From: Lysinibacillus sp. FSL M8-0337
Lineage (GTDB): Bacteria; Bacillota; Bacilli; Bacillales_A; Planococcaceae
Assembly (NCBI RefSeq): GCF_038593855.1
Contig: NZ_CP151996.1
Span: forward strand, 1,674,001 to 1,738,000
DNA: 64,000 nucleotides
Direction of reading: 5' to 3'
Numbering within the stretch: the stretch's first letter is position 1; every line of letters begins with the position of its first letter. Below are positions 36,367-45,232 of the stretch, piece by piece. Under the pieces are notes generated by a model. The model saw only the letters and a program-made list of their open reading frames with translations, did not search any database and was not told the DNA's origin. The position numbers and the translations under genes were made by a program.

Positions 36367-36873
36367 ATGGTTTTTACTCTTTTATTTGCTACTATTGGGA
36401 CAACTGTAAGTTATGCAAAAGATGATGAAGTTTTTAATGAAGATGATTACATAGTTGATTACCACGAGGGTGTTGAAGGTTTTGATTGGGCAATTTATCT
36501 GGATGATTCAGATGATAATGGAGGTTCTGACAATAATTTAGAAGAGCCTCAAATTGAAGCAAGGGCTCTTCCATTTGTTCCTATTGTTATTGGAGTCGTA
36601 GTAAGATTAGTTGCCAAATGGGTAGGAAAACAGGCTGTAAAGAAAATATCTAAGCATGCAGCTGAAAGAGCTGCTCAAAGAGGTATAACTGAGAGGCATT
36701 TTGCATCCGCAATGGCATATGGAACAAAATATGTAGATAAAAATACCGGAGCGAAAATTCTTTATCATTCTCCAACTCAAACTACTTTAGTACTAGATAA
36801 AGCTGGAGATGTAGTAGTGACTTCTTATAAGCAAATAGCTCCTAAAGAAGTATGGATACACAAAAATTGGTGA
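36367..36873 (+). CDS. Secreted protein with DUF4258-like C-terminal domain; putative toxin, start frameshifted
   Basis: From ATG 36367 the frame encodes a hydrophobic signal segment (MVFTLLFATIGTTVSYA), an acidic linker, a second hydrophobic stretch (LPFVPIVIGVVVRLV) and a C-terminal domain starting SKHAAERAAQRGITERHF and ending VVTSYKQ, like DUF4258/BECR-type putative RNase toxins. There is no ribosome binding site for this ATG. The natural site (AGAAAGGA) serves an ATG at 36342 followed by seven A; with six A it would read MKKVLVHL into this frame. Either a frameshift or slippage-controlled gene. Confidence 0.6.
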   Translation: MVFTLLFATIGTTVSYAKDDEVFNEDDYIVDYHEGVEGFDWAIYLDDSDDNGGSDNNLEEPQIEARALPFVPIVIGVVVRLVAKWVGKQAVKKISKHAAERAAQRGITERHFASAMAYGTKYVDKNTGAKILYHSPTQTTLVLDKAGDVVVTSYKQIAPKEVWIHKNW

Positions 36874-37496
36874 ACGACAATCGATTACTAAAATCTATGA
36901 AATTCTATTTTCTGAAATCTGAGAGGCTGGGACATAACTAAAAAATTTAAGGACAGAGGAAAGGTGTTCATAAATTTTTTTCTAAATGGAGAATTTAGCT
37001 ATGCTTGCTTTTGCAATAACTAAAAAATAGAAGTGTTCACTAGTTGTTGGTAGCGAGAGCGGTGACTCTTGCTCAGAACAGCACACAATGTTAGACGTAA
37101 CAGACCGCGCTTTAGGGAGGATTGCGGCTTACAGTGCTGAGCGGAAAGCACCGCCTTAGCGGGTAACAACGGCATAGTAAAAAGTGTTAGATTGATTGGG
37201 TTCAATCTAACACTTTTTTCTTTTGTTCCAGATTCTTTTATTTATCGAATTTTATAGTTCGGATTTCAACTTGGATAAAAACCATCTAAAGTTTAATAGT
37301 ATAGGACGAAAAATTTAGAATAATAGCATAATTTAATAGCCATCAAGGGCATTTATTTTTAATGTTTGATAAAATTGAAGCAGGTTGCAGGTTATAGATT
37401 TCGGGGAATTGGAGAACCGACTTTGCAGTATTCATTAAAAACAAAATGAAAAGGGCGTGCGATAAAGCAATGTCCGATAGAAATTAGGTGAAGAAT
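36874..37496. other. Intergenic region with structured element before pcp
   Basis: About 620 bases. 36921-37224 begins GAGGCTGGGACATAAC, a phrase I know from dispersed intergenic repeats of Firmicutes, and ends in a strong terminator-like hairpin. The rest is AT-rich without a gene. Confidence 0.45.
37179..37224. terminator. Terminator-like hairpin
   Basis: 16-bp stem AAAAAGTGTTAGATTG/CAATCTAACACTTTTT, 8-base loop, T tract CTTTT. A similar CAATCTAACA...TTTTTTCT arm recurs at 54757-54800. Confidence 0.8.
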
Positions 37497-38111
37497 ATGA
37501 AAAAAATACTATTAACGGGCTTTGTCCCATTTCTAGATTATACAATCAATCCTACGATGGAAATTGTAGAAAGTTTAAATGGGAGTATAATGGACGGCTA
37601 TGAAATTGTTGGACGGACGCTATCCGTTGATTTTCAGCAATCCGCGCAGCAGTTAAAGCGATATATTGGGGAAATACAGCCTGAAATTATTATGTCCTTA
37701 GGGTTAGCTGGTGGACGATTTAAAATCACACCAGAGCGCATAGCGATTAATGTGAAAGATGGAGAGCCTGATATCAATGGCTATGTGCCTGTTGATGAAA
37801 GCATTGATGATGGGGGGCAGGATGCCTATATAACCAATTTACCTATTCGGAAAATGGTTGATCGATTATGTAAAGAAGGTTATCCTGCAGAAATTTCAAA
37901 TACGGCAGGTACCTATCTATGCAATAATATTATGTATGAAGGGCTAGCTTATGCTAAGCAACATACAGGGATTCGTGCTGGCTTTATTCATATTCCGGCA
38001 TCTTTTGAATTAGCGATTCAGCACGGCAAAATACCAGGTTGGAATATGCAAGATTTAATGACGTGCATTAAGCTTTGTATCGAGGAAACCATTCGTGAAA
38101 CAAATCATTGA
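37497..38111 (+). CDS. pcp: Pyroglutamyl-peptidase I
   Basis: Cytoplasmic cysteine peptidase that removes N-terminal pyroglutamate. Catalytic Glu in TPERIAINV, Cys in GTYLCNNIMYEGL and His in GFIHIPAS; 204 residues, normal. ATG 37497 follows TTAGGTGAAG; GTG 37488 lies inside that site. It overlaps pxpB by 17 bases, so freed pyroglutamate is handed to the 5-oxoprolinase encoded next. Confidence 0.95.
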   Translation: MKKILLTGFVPFLDYTINPTMEIVESLNGSIMDGYEIVGRTLSVDFQQSAQQLKRYIGEIQPEIIMSLGLAGGRFKITPERIAINVKDGEPDINGYVPVDESIDDGGQDAYITNLPIRKMVDRLCKEGYPAEISNTAGTYLCNNIMYEGLAYAKQHTGIRAGFIHIPASFELAIQHGKIPGWNMQDLMTCIKLCIEETIRETNH

Positions 38112-38796
38112 GTTCCCTCATACAATGTGGATTAGTCAATACACTATCCGTTTTGCCTTCGATGAAGTCATTTCGCAAGAAAATTTTCAGCTAGTCCAAC
38201 AGTTTAACCGCTTTTTGAAAAAAATGCTACATACCAATCTTATTGAAAGTGTTGCTAGTTATCATACGGTTACAGCATATGTGAAACACCAAGTCGATAT
38301 AGCCTTCATACAAGAACAATGGCTTACAATGCAAAGGAACGCCCAGGTTGGTGAAGTAACAAGCCAACCATTACAAATACCAATTTGTTATGATGAGGAA
38401 TTTGCTTTGGATATGCACCGTGTGATGGATGTTACAGCTTTGCCATTTGAGGCCATAAAAAAATTGCATATGGATAAAGTATATAGTGTCTATTTAATCG
38501 GCTTTTTACCTGGATTTCCTTATTTAGGGGACTTACATAGCCAATTATTTGTCCCACGTTTAACAAAACCACGCCCGCTTGTGTCCGCAGGTTCTGTCGG
38601 TATTGGCGGGTTACAAACTGGGATATATCCCCTCGATTCACCAGGGGGATGGAATATTATCGGTAAGACACCTTTCACATTATTTGATATTCATAGGAAA
38701 GCCCCTTTTCTCTTTACTCTTGGAGGTCAAGTGCAATTTTACGAAATAACCAAACAGGCGTTTTTAGAAATAAAAGTAAAGGAGTGTAGCAATTGA
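38095..38796 (+). CDS. pxpB: 5-oxoprolinase subunit PxpB (KipI family)
   Basis: Part of the ATP-dependent PxpABC 5-oxoprolinase. Cyclophilin-like CT_C_D domain with GFLPGFPYLGDL, VPRLTKPRPLVSAGSVGIGG and SPGGWNIIGKTP. 233 residues. GTG start inside pcp after GAGGAAACC; 4-base overlap with pxpC. In B. subtilis the homologue also inhibits KinA. Confidence 0.93.
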   Translation: MKQIIEFPHTMWISQYTIRFAFDEVISQENFQLVQQFNRFLKKMLHTNLIESVASYHTVTAYVKHQVDIAFIQEQWLTMQRNAQVGEVTSQPLQIPICYDEEFALDMHRVMDVTALPFEAIKKLHMDKVYSVYLIGFLPGFPYLGDLHSQLFVPRLTKPRPLVSAGSVGIGGLQTGIYPLDSPGGWNIIGKTPFTLFDIHRKAPFLFTLGGQVQFYEITKQAFLEIKVKECSN

Positions 38797-39665
38797 AGCC
38801 ACTTCTTATTGTTAAAAAACAAGGTGTTTATGGTAGCATACAAGATCAAGGGAGGGAGGGCTACCGAGCATTTGGGGTCCCTCGATCAGGGCCAATGGAC
38901 AAAGTATCATTTCAAGTTGCACATACTATTGTAGATAATGCGACAGTGGACCAAACGTCGTTTGAAATGTTTATAGGTGGTTTTGAATTTCAAGCGTTAA
39001 ATGATGGAACTTATGTATTGACTGGTGCAACTTGTCTGTGTTTATTAAATGGACGTCCCATTGAAATGTGGAAAACCTTTCAATTATTTAAGGGAGATAT
39101 TTTATCTATCAAAAGCGTAAATAACGGCTCGATTGTTTATCTCACACCTAAAGGTGGATTTCAAACAGACCTTATACTTGGTAGTAAAGCCAGCTTACCA
39201 ATGGTAGGTCGTACTCCAGGTGTGGGCAGTGTGTTGTATGGGCAACATGTAACGCCATTATCATGGACAAGAGGGCTGTATGTACCTTACCGCCCTTATT
39301 TTCATACGGCTATTACAGTAAGGGTTTTTAAAGGGCCTCATTTTCAATTATTTACAGAAGAAAGTAGACAACAATTTTTAGCTAGCTCCTATCAATTTTC
39401 TGGCGGGAATCGTATGGGCTATTATTTAAAAGGGAACGCCCTCGATTTGAAAACGAGGAAAGATATACTTTCAGAAGCGACCCAATTTGGGACAATTCAA
39501 GTGCCACAAAGCGGTCAGCCTATTGTTTTAATGGCAGATGCCCAAACAGTCGGCGGTTATCCAATCATTGCTACCATCCATGAAGATGATTTACATAAAG
39601 TTGCCCAAATGCGTATGTTTAACACAATAAGATTTGTACTAACGGAGGAATCGTATGCCAATTGA
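38793..39665 (+). CDS. pxpC: 5-oxoprolinase subunit PxpC (KipA family)
   Basis: CT_A_B domain protein, 290 residues: GSIQDQGREGYRAFGVPRSGPMD near the N-terminus (quoted in parts: QDQGREGYR and GVPRSGPMD), FSGGNRMGYYLKG and TVGGYPIIATI. TTG start behind AAAGGAGTG. Overlaps pxpA by 11 bases. Confidence 0.93.
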   Translation: MKPLLIVKKQGVYGSIQDQGREGYRAFGVPRSGPMDKVSFQVAHTIVDNATVDQTSFEMFIGGFEFQALNDGTYVLTGATCLCLLNGRPIEMWKTFQLFKGDILSIKSVNNGSIVYLTPKGGFQTDLILGSKASLPMVGRTPGVGSVLYGQHVTPLSWTRGLYVPYRPYFHTAITVRVFKGPHFQLFTEESRQQFLASSYQFSGGNRMGYYLKGNALDLKTRKDILSEATQFGTIQVPQSGQPIVLMADAQTVGGYPIIATIHEDDLHKVAQMRMFNTIRFVLTEESYAN

Positions 39666-40389
39666 TATTAATTGTGATATGGGCGAAGGTATGGATGTTT
39701 TGACACTCGACAAAGATGAAGAAATTTTAGACTATGTAACGTCTATTAATATAGCCTGTGGGTATCATGCAGGGAATCATACAATCATGCATAGGACTGT
39801 ACAAAATGCTATTCGTAAAAATATTCGTATTGGCGCGCATCCGGGCTATCCTGATCTTCAAGGATTTGGCCGTCGAAATATGGATGTTAGTGCGGAAGAA
39901 ATTTATAATATGATGGTCTATCAAGTCGGTGCTTTGCAAGCATTTGTCTCGGTGGAAAAAGGCATTCTTCATCATGTGAAGCCACATGGCGCACTGTATA
40001 ATCAAAGCGCCAATGATATAGAAAAAGCAACAGCCGTAGTCAATGCTGTATATGATTTAAACCCAGCGTATGTTTTATATTGTTTAGCTGGTAGCAAAAT
40101 CGTGCACATTGCGAAGGAAAAGGGCTTACATGTCTATGAGGAAGTTTTTTCGGATCGTCATTACAATGACGATGGGACATTAGTTAGTAGAGAAGACCCG
40201 AATGCGTTAATCCAAACAGAAGAAGAAATGCTTGTACATGTCAAAGGTATTTTAACTGCCAATGAAGTGATGTCTGTCCAACAAAAGAAAATACAACTTT
40301 CTGCTCAAACATTATGTATACACGGAGATGGCCCACATGCATTGACTTTTGCAAAGAAGATTTTTGCGTTAAGAAAACAACTGGGATAA
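39655..40389 (+). CDS. pxpA: 5-oxoprolinase subunit PxpA (LamB/YcsF family)
   Basis: Metal-dependent subunit of the complex converting 5-oxoproline and ATP to glutamate. DINCDMGEG, NIACGYHAGNH, GAHPGYPDLQGFGRR and VKPHGALYN are the family landmarks. 244 residues. ATG after GGAGGAATC; last gene of the operon. Confidence 0.95.
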   Translation: MPIDINCDMGEGMDVLTLDKDEEILDYVTSINIACGYHAGNHTIMHRTVQNAIRKNIRIGAHPGYPDLQGFGRRNMDVSAEEIYNMMVYQVGALQAFVSVEKGILHHVKPHGALYNQSANDIEKATAVVNAVYDLNPAYVLYCLAGSKIVHIAKEKGLHVYEEVFSDRHYNDDGTLVSREDPNALIQTEEEMLVHVKGILTANEVMSVQQKKIQLSAQTLCIHGDGPHALTFAKKIFALRKQLG

Positions 40390-40394
40390 CAAAA

Positions 40395-40427
40395 TGTATG
40401 GATGCTCAACAAAGGAGCATCCATACA
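40395..40427. terminator. Stem-loop at the end of the pxp operon
   Basis: 13-bp perfect stem TGTATGGATGCTC/GAGCATCCATACA, 7-base loop. T-rich tail only on the minus strand, so it may serve the convergent DUF4183 genes too. Confidence 0.65.
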
Positions 40428-40484
40428 GCTAAAAAGCACATTTAATGACTCGATTTAATAGCAAAATACTTAATTCTGATGCTA

Positions 40485-40805
40485 TTAAATAGTTGTCACT
40501 AATTCTACAGCTTCAATAATAATTGGAGTGCCTGCCGAGATAGTCGCTGTTACCGTGTTAAATGTTATTTCTGTTGCGGAAACTGTATAGGCATCACCTT
40601 CTTGAAGCACACCATTAATATATAAATTATAGTACCCATTAATTACGACTGGGAAAGCAGTTGCTGCAGTACCACTGTCAGTCAAAAACGTTGTTGCAGC
40701 AAGTGTTGTTCCATCTGTAATGGCAAGTGGTGTCGCTAAAATATTAAAAAATTTCGTGGATGTGCCAGAAACATTGACATTGATGTTAATAATGGAAAGT
40801 GCCAC
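40485..40805 (-). CDS. DUF4183 protein (spore-surface type), 106 aa
   Basis: Small beta-rich protein with the DUF4183 pattern: NGYYNLYINGVLQEGDAYTV and SAGTPIIIEAVEL at the C-terminus. The family is found in spore coat/exosporium proteins of Bacilli; structural role inferred. GTG at 40805 lies nine bases after AAGGAGG; the ATG at 40811 touches it. Second of a tandem pair. Confidence 0.75.
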   Translation of the reverse strand: MALSIININVNVSGTSTKFFNILATPLAITDGTTLAATTFLTDSGTAATAFPVVINGYYNLYINGVLQEGDAYTVSATEITFNTVTATISAGTPIIIEAVELVTTI

Positions 40806-40830
40806 GTGCATTCACCTCCTTTCAATAGTG

Positions 40831-41256
40831 CTAGTGAGTTTCGTTAAAAAAGCCGAGAGATTCAATAATAATGGGTGTTCCTCTATAAATAGTTGCGTTA
40901 TCAGCATTTAAGATGAGTGCATTTGGTGTTACGGAATAAATGCCACCTTCCTGCATAACGGCGTTAATATAGAGATTTACATAGCCATTTGGATAGGTAA
41001 TTATAAATTCTTGTACATTGACGCCATTATCATCTGAAAATAGATTCGCTGCTAAAGTGGCCCCATTTGTCAATTGAATATCTGATGTTACTATATAGAA
41101 ATATCTATTTACTTTAGGAATAACCCTCCCATCAGGAACAATAATGGAAGGGGGTTGGGGAATAGGGACATCACGAGCTATAATACGAGGCCATCTAAAT
41201 TGATTTTCACAATCGCATAACGGTGTAATCTGAAAACAATGTTTTTGCTTTACCAT
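40831..41256 (-). CDS. DUF4183 protein (spore-surface type), 141 aa
   Basis: N-terminal Cys-containing segment (CFQITPLCDCENQF) and a Pro-rich linker precede a DUF4183 domain with YVNLYINAVMQEGGIYSV and YRGTPIIIESLGF, clearly paralogous to the next gene. The Cys residues could cross-link the protein into the coat (inference). AAAAGGAGTG precedes the start. Expected to be sporulation-controlled, but no certain sigma-E/K promoter was identified. Confidence 0.75.
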   Translation of the reverse strand: MVKQKHCFQITPLCDCENQFRWPRIIARDVPIPQPPSIIVPDGRVIPKVNRYFYIVTSDIQLTNGATLAANLFSDDNGVNVQEFIITYPNGYVNLYINAVMQEGGIYSVTPNALILNADNATIYRGTPIIIESLGFFNETH

Positions 41257-41610
41257 CTATATAATCACTCCTTTTATTTTGATTTTTATGCCCCTATAGT
41301 TGTATCAAATTTCTTTAGTACTGAACCTCAAATCGTTATTTTGTCATCGCTTTTTAACCTTCACTCTTATTTAAAATATGAAAAAAAAGAAGAATTGCTT
41401 AGTTAAGTATCCATTCAGCAGATAAAAATAGTAGATTTTCTAGAAGGAACATGCTATTTCATTTTGGATAAACATGACTATGTTGACGAATATTACGTCT
41501 GAAACCTTGATATATATGCTTTTTAAAGTAAATTAGTGTTATACTTTGCATATCTAATAAGGTAGAATACTAATTGTGAGTAATTAAAAGGATAAAGGGG
41601 TTACAGTTTT
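41257..41610. other. Divergent intergenic region before dynA
   Basis: About 350 AT-rich bases that must hold promoters for both directions. A TATACT at 41540-41545 could be the dynA -10, without a good -35. Nothing else seen. Confidence 0.4.
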
Positions 41611-44600
41611 ATGAAAGAATTTGATCAACAACTAGAGGGGCTTTTAAAGCAAGCTTCATTACAATACATAATCTATCAGCATAACGGTGATACAGAGCGT
41701 ATGGATAAAACCTCGCTATTTGCACGTAAATTACAACAGAAAGAGTATGTCATCGGTTTTGCCGGCCATTTCTCTGCTGGTAAATCAAGTATGATTAATG
41801 CCTTATCTGGTGAGAATTTACTGGCGTCAAGCCCGATACCAACGAGTGCAAATATCGTGAAGGTGCATAAGTCAGAAGAAGATTTCGCCATTGTGTATAT
41901 GCATAATGAAAAACCTGTTAAGTTTGAAGCGGGATATGATTTTAAAACCGTTAAAGAACTTAGTAAAAATGGGGATCTTGTATCACAAATTGAAATTGGT
42001 CATAGCGCCTCTACATTACCTCTTGGCGTAACAGTGATGGATACACCTGGTGTTGACTCGACAGATGACGCACACCGTATGTCTACAGAATCAGCGCTTC
42101 ATATTGCAGATATTGTATTCTATACAATGGACTATAATCATGTTCAATCGGAGTTGAACTTTCAATTTACAAAACAATTAATGAAATACAATCCGAATGT
42201 TTATTTAATTGTTAATATGATTGATAAGCATAAGGAAAACGAATTAAGCTTTGAAGACTTTAAGGCGACTGTCCACAATTCATTTTCAGCATGGGGCGTT
42301 GTGCCAAAGGGTGTATTTTTCACATCTTTACGAGAGCCAGAACATCCAAATAATGACTTTGAAACAGTGAAAAAAATTGTGATGGATAGCATGAACGATT
42401 GGCAAGATCAGCTTGTACAGACAGCAACCAATACGCTCCGTTTATTGCAAAGTGAGCATGATAACTACTTAATGGAAGAAAAGCAAGATCGTTTAGATAT
42501 TGATGAAGATATTTTAAGTGCGGATGATTGGGCACATCATCAGGATATTTTAGAGCAGTATAATAAGTTAAATCGTCAAGTAGAATTATTCTCGGTGGAA
42601 GCTTGGAATGAAACATTCGAAGAAGAACGTAAAGAGTTACTTGCCAATGCAGTAATTATGCCAGCCGATGTGCGAGATAAATTACGTCTTTATTTAGAAA
42701 GCAAGCAGGAAGGGTTTAAAGTAGGCGGTTTATTTTCAGCGAAGAAAAAAACAGCGGAAGAACGTAATCGCCGTAAAGAGGATGCATTCGGTGCCTATCA
42801 AACCGTTGTACACGCTCAAATTACGGGTCATTTAAAGGCACTAATGAAAAAGGCATTAAAAGATGTAGGGGCGTTAAGTGAGGAACGTGCGCAAGCAGTG
42901 GATGCCTATGTATTTGATTTACCATTTTCGTTAATTGAACAGCAAGTACAAGTTGGTGCTATATTAACGGGGGATGCGGTTCTTAATTTTGCCAACCGTG
43001 TTGCAGAAGCAACAAAACGTTATTTTATACAGGAAACAGATGTGTGGAAAGATGCCCAAGCAACAACATTACAAGCTGTTGCAACTGAAACGGCCGCACC
43101 ATCTAAATTGAAAATGGCTGGTATGCAGGCGAAAGTTGATGCCATTCAAGCTGTGCTCGAAATCGAAGGTTATCAGCAATATAGTGCAGGTGTTATGCAT
43201 CAAGCAAGCAATGAAATTCGAAAAGAAGCAAATTATCAACTCACACTTTGGGAAAAAGCGTTTGAGCAGGATTTAGCAGAGATTCGATTATTTGACGAGT
43301 CAATGCTCAAGCCAAAAGAAGAGGTTATACAGCAAGAGGAAGCGCAGCACGCAGTGAGTGCATCTAGTTTACCTATTGAAGGTGTTATTAAACGGGCACT
43401 TTATACAGCCGATGCGGTGAAAGAGGTACAAGGTTTTGCAGAAGTAGCAAGCTATTTAGAAAACAAAGTAGAGCGATTACAGAAAAAAGACTTCACGATT
43501 GCATTGTTCGGGGCGTTTAGTGCAGGGAAATCTTCCTTCTCGAATGCATTAATGGGTGCGAAGGTGCTACCAGTATCACCTAATCCAACAACAGCGGCTA
43601 TTAATAAAATTCGTCCAGTGACACCAGAGCATCCTCACGAAACAGCAGATGTTCAGTTAAAAACGGCCGCACAAATGCTAGAGGATATCCAAGGTTCTTA
43701 TGCGGCGATTAATTTAACAGTTTCGTCTTTAGAAGAGGCATTTAACCGTGCAGATGAAGGACTAGCGGTACAGCTTACTGATGAACGGTTAAATGTGCAT
43801 AAATCATTTATCCGTGCATATAAAGAAGGCTATCCATCATTTAAAACGGAACTTGGACAAGTGTTACGTGTAGAGCGTGAAGAATTTGAAAAATTTGTAG
43901 CACAAGAAAATAAGTCATGCTTCGTCGATAATATTGACTTTTATTATGATAGTCCGTTAACGCGTATGGGTGTAACGCTTGTCGATACGCCAGGAGCAGA
44001 TTCCATCAATGCGCGTCATACAGGGGTTGCCTTTGAATATATTCGTAATGCGGATGCCATTTTATTTATTACGTACTATAACCACGCATTTGCTAAAGCG
44101 GATCGAGAGTTTTTAATTCAATTAGGTCGTGTAAAGGATGCGTTTGAACTTGATAAAATGTTCTTTATCGTCAATGCGATTGATTTGGCAACGACAGAAG
44201 AAGAACAGGAAGATGTAAAGGGTTATGTTCGTTCAGAATTACAACGCTTTGGTATTCGTTTCCCACGTCTATATGGAGTATCCAGCTTAATGGCATTAAA
44301 AGAAAAAGTAGAGGGCGCTTCATTTGCATCAGGCATGCCGCCGTTTGAGGATGCTTTCCATAAATTTTTAAATGATGAGTTAAGTGCATTAGCGGTGCAG
44401 GCACTTGCCGAAGAAGTGGACAAAACAGAGCAACGTTTAGGGGATTTAATTGCTCAAACAGAGGAAAACTTAAAACGTAAAGATGAGCGTTTAGCTGAGT
44501 TAACTACGCTTGAACAGCACATTAAATCGAAGTTTAATGCGTTAAATACAAGTATGATGGAAAGTGAAACAAAACAGGAATTAGATGAATTATTGTATTA

Positions 44601-45222
44601 TGTTTTACAACGCGTCTTTTATCGCTACCCTGAATTCTTTAAAGAAGGATATAACCCTTCAACTTTTGCGGCTATGCCTGCACAGCAAGCATTAGAGCAT
44701 GCGTTGAAAGAAGTCTTGCAAAGCTTACGATTTGACTTTACACAGGAAATGCGTGTTACAAACTTCCGCTTATCACAATTTATTAGTAAAAAAATGCAGC
44801 TTCGTTTTAAAGATGAAGTTCGTGAGCTGAAAGAAATGAACCGTAGCTTCTCGTTTTTAGCTTTTGAATCATCCGAACCAGATTTATTAGCATTTGAAGG
44901 TCCATTTGCAGATGTTACAAAATATGCAAGTGTGAAATCGCATTTCCGCAATCAAAAAGCATTCTTTGAGAAAAATGAAAAAATTAAGCTAAGTGAAGCG
45001 TTAGAAGCATTAACAAAGCCAGATGCTCAAAATTATTTAGATGGACAAAAAGTAGCACTCATGACTTGGGCCATTGCCTATATTGGTGAAGAGGCGGAAA
45101 GATTACGCTTGCATATTTACCATCAAGCACTAGAGCAAATTGCAACTGAACGACTGGTGTTACAAGAGGAAAGTCGATTAGCTTCGTGGAAATCAATTTA
45201 CGCACAACTACAATACGCATGA
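41611..45222 (+). CDS. dynA: Double-GTPase bacterial dynamin DynA
   Basis: Membrane-remodelling dynamin; B. subtilis DynA (1193 aa) fuses two dynamin units and protects membranes against phage and pore-forming stress. Here 1203 residues: first GTPase with G1 GHFSAGKSSMINAL (about 50), G3 DTPGVDS and G4 NMIDKHK; helical stalk with AKKK-type basic stretch; second unit with G1 GAFSAGKSSFSNAL (about 633), G3 DTPGADS and G4 NAIDLA; long helical C-terminus. Both GTPases look intact. The next gene starts ten bases after its stop. Confidence 0.94.
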   Translation: MKEFDQQLEGLLKQASLQYIIYQHNGDTERMDKTSLFARKLQQKEYVIGFAGHFSAGKSSMINALSGENLLASSPIPTSANIVKVHKSEEDFAIVYMHNEKPVKFEAGYDFKTVKELSKNGDLVSQIEIGHSASTLPLGVTVMDTPGVDSTDDAHRMSTESALHIADIVFYTMDYNHVQSELNFQFTKQLMKYNPNVYLIVNMIDKHKENELSFEDFKATVHNSFSAWGVVPKGVFFTSLREPEHPNNDFETVKKIVMDSMNDWQDQLVQTATNTLRLLQSEHDNYLMEEKQDRLDIDEDILSADDWAHHQDILEQYNKLNRQVELFSVEAWNETFEEERKELLANAVIMPADVRDKLRLYLESKQEGFKVGGLFSAKKKTAEERNRRKEDAFGAYQTVVHAQITGHLKALMKKALKDVGALSEERAQAVDAYVFDLPFSLIEQQVQVGAILTGDAVLNFANRVAEATKRYFIQETDVWKDAQATTLQAVATETAAPSKLKMAGMQAKVDAIQAVLEIEGYQQYSAGVMHQASNEIRKEANYQLTLWEKAFEQDLAEIRLFDESMLKPKEEVIQQEEAQHAVSASSLPIEGVIKRALYTADAVKEVQGFAEVASYLENKVERLQKKDFTIALFGAFSAGKSSFSNALMGAKVLPVSPNPTTAAINKIRPVTPEHPHETADVQLKTAAQMLEDIQGSYAAINLTVSSLEEAFNRADEGLAVQLTDERLNVHKSFIRAYKEGYPSFKTELGQVLRVEREEFEKFVAQENKSCFVDNIDFYYDSPLTRMGVTLVDTPGADSINARHTGVAFEYIRNADAILFITYYNHAFAKADREFLIQLGRVKDAFELDKMFFIVNAIDLATTEEEQEDVKGYVRSELQRFGIRFPRLYGVSSLMALKEKVEGASFASGMPPFEDAFHKFLNDELSALAVQALAEEVDKTEQRLGDLIAQTEENLKRKDERLAELTTLEQHIKSKFNALNTSMMESETKQELDELLYYVLQRVFYRYPEFFKEGYNPSTFAAMPAQQALEHALKEVLQSLRFDFTQEMRVTNFRLSQFISKKMQLRFKDEVRELKEMNRSFSFLAFESSEPDLLAFEGPFADVTKYASVKSHFRNQKAFFEKNEKIKLSEALEALTKPDAQNYLDGQKVALMTWAIAYIGEEAERLRLHIYHQALEQIATERLVLQEESRLASWKSIYAQLQYA

Positions 45223-45232
45223 GGTGATGCAC

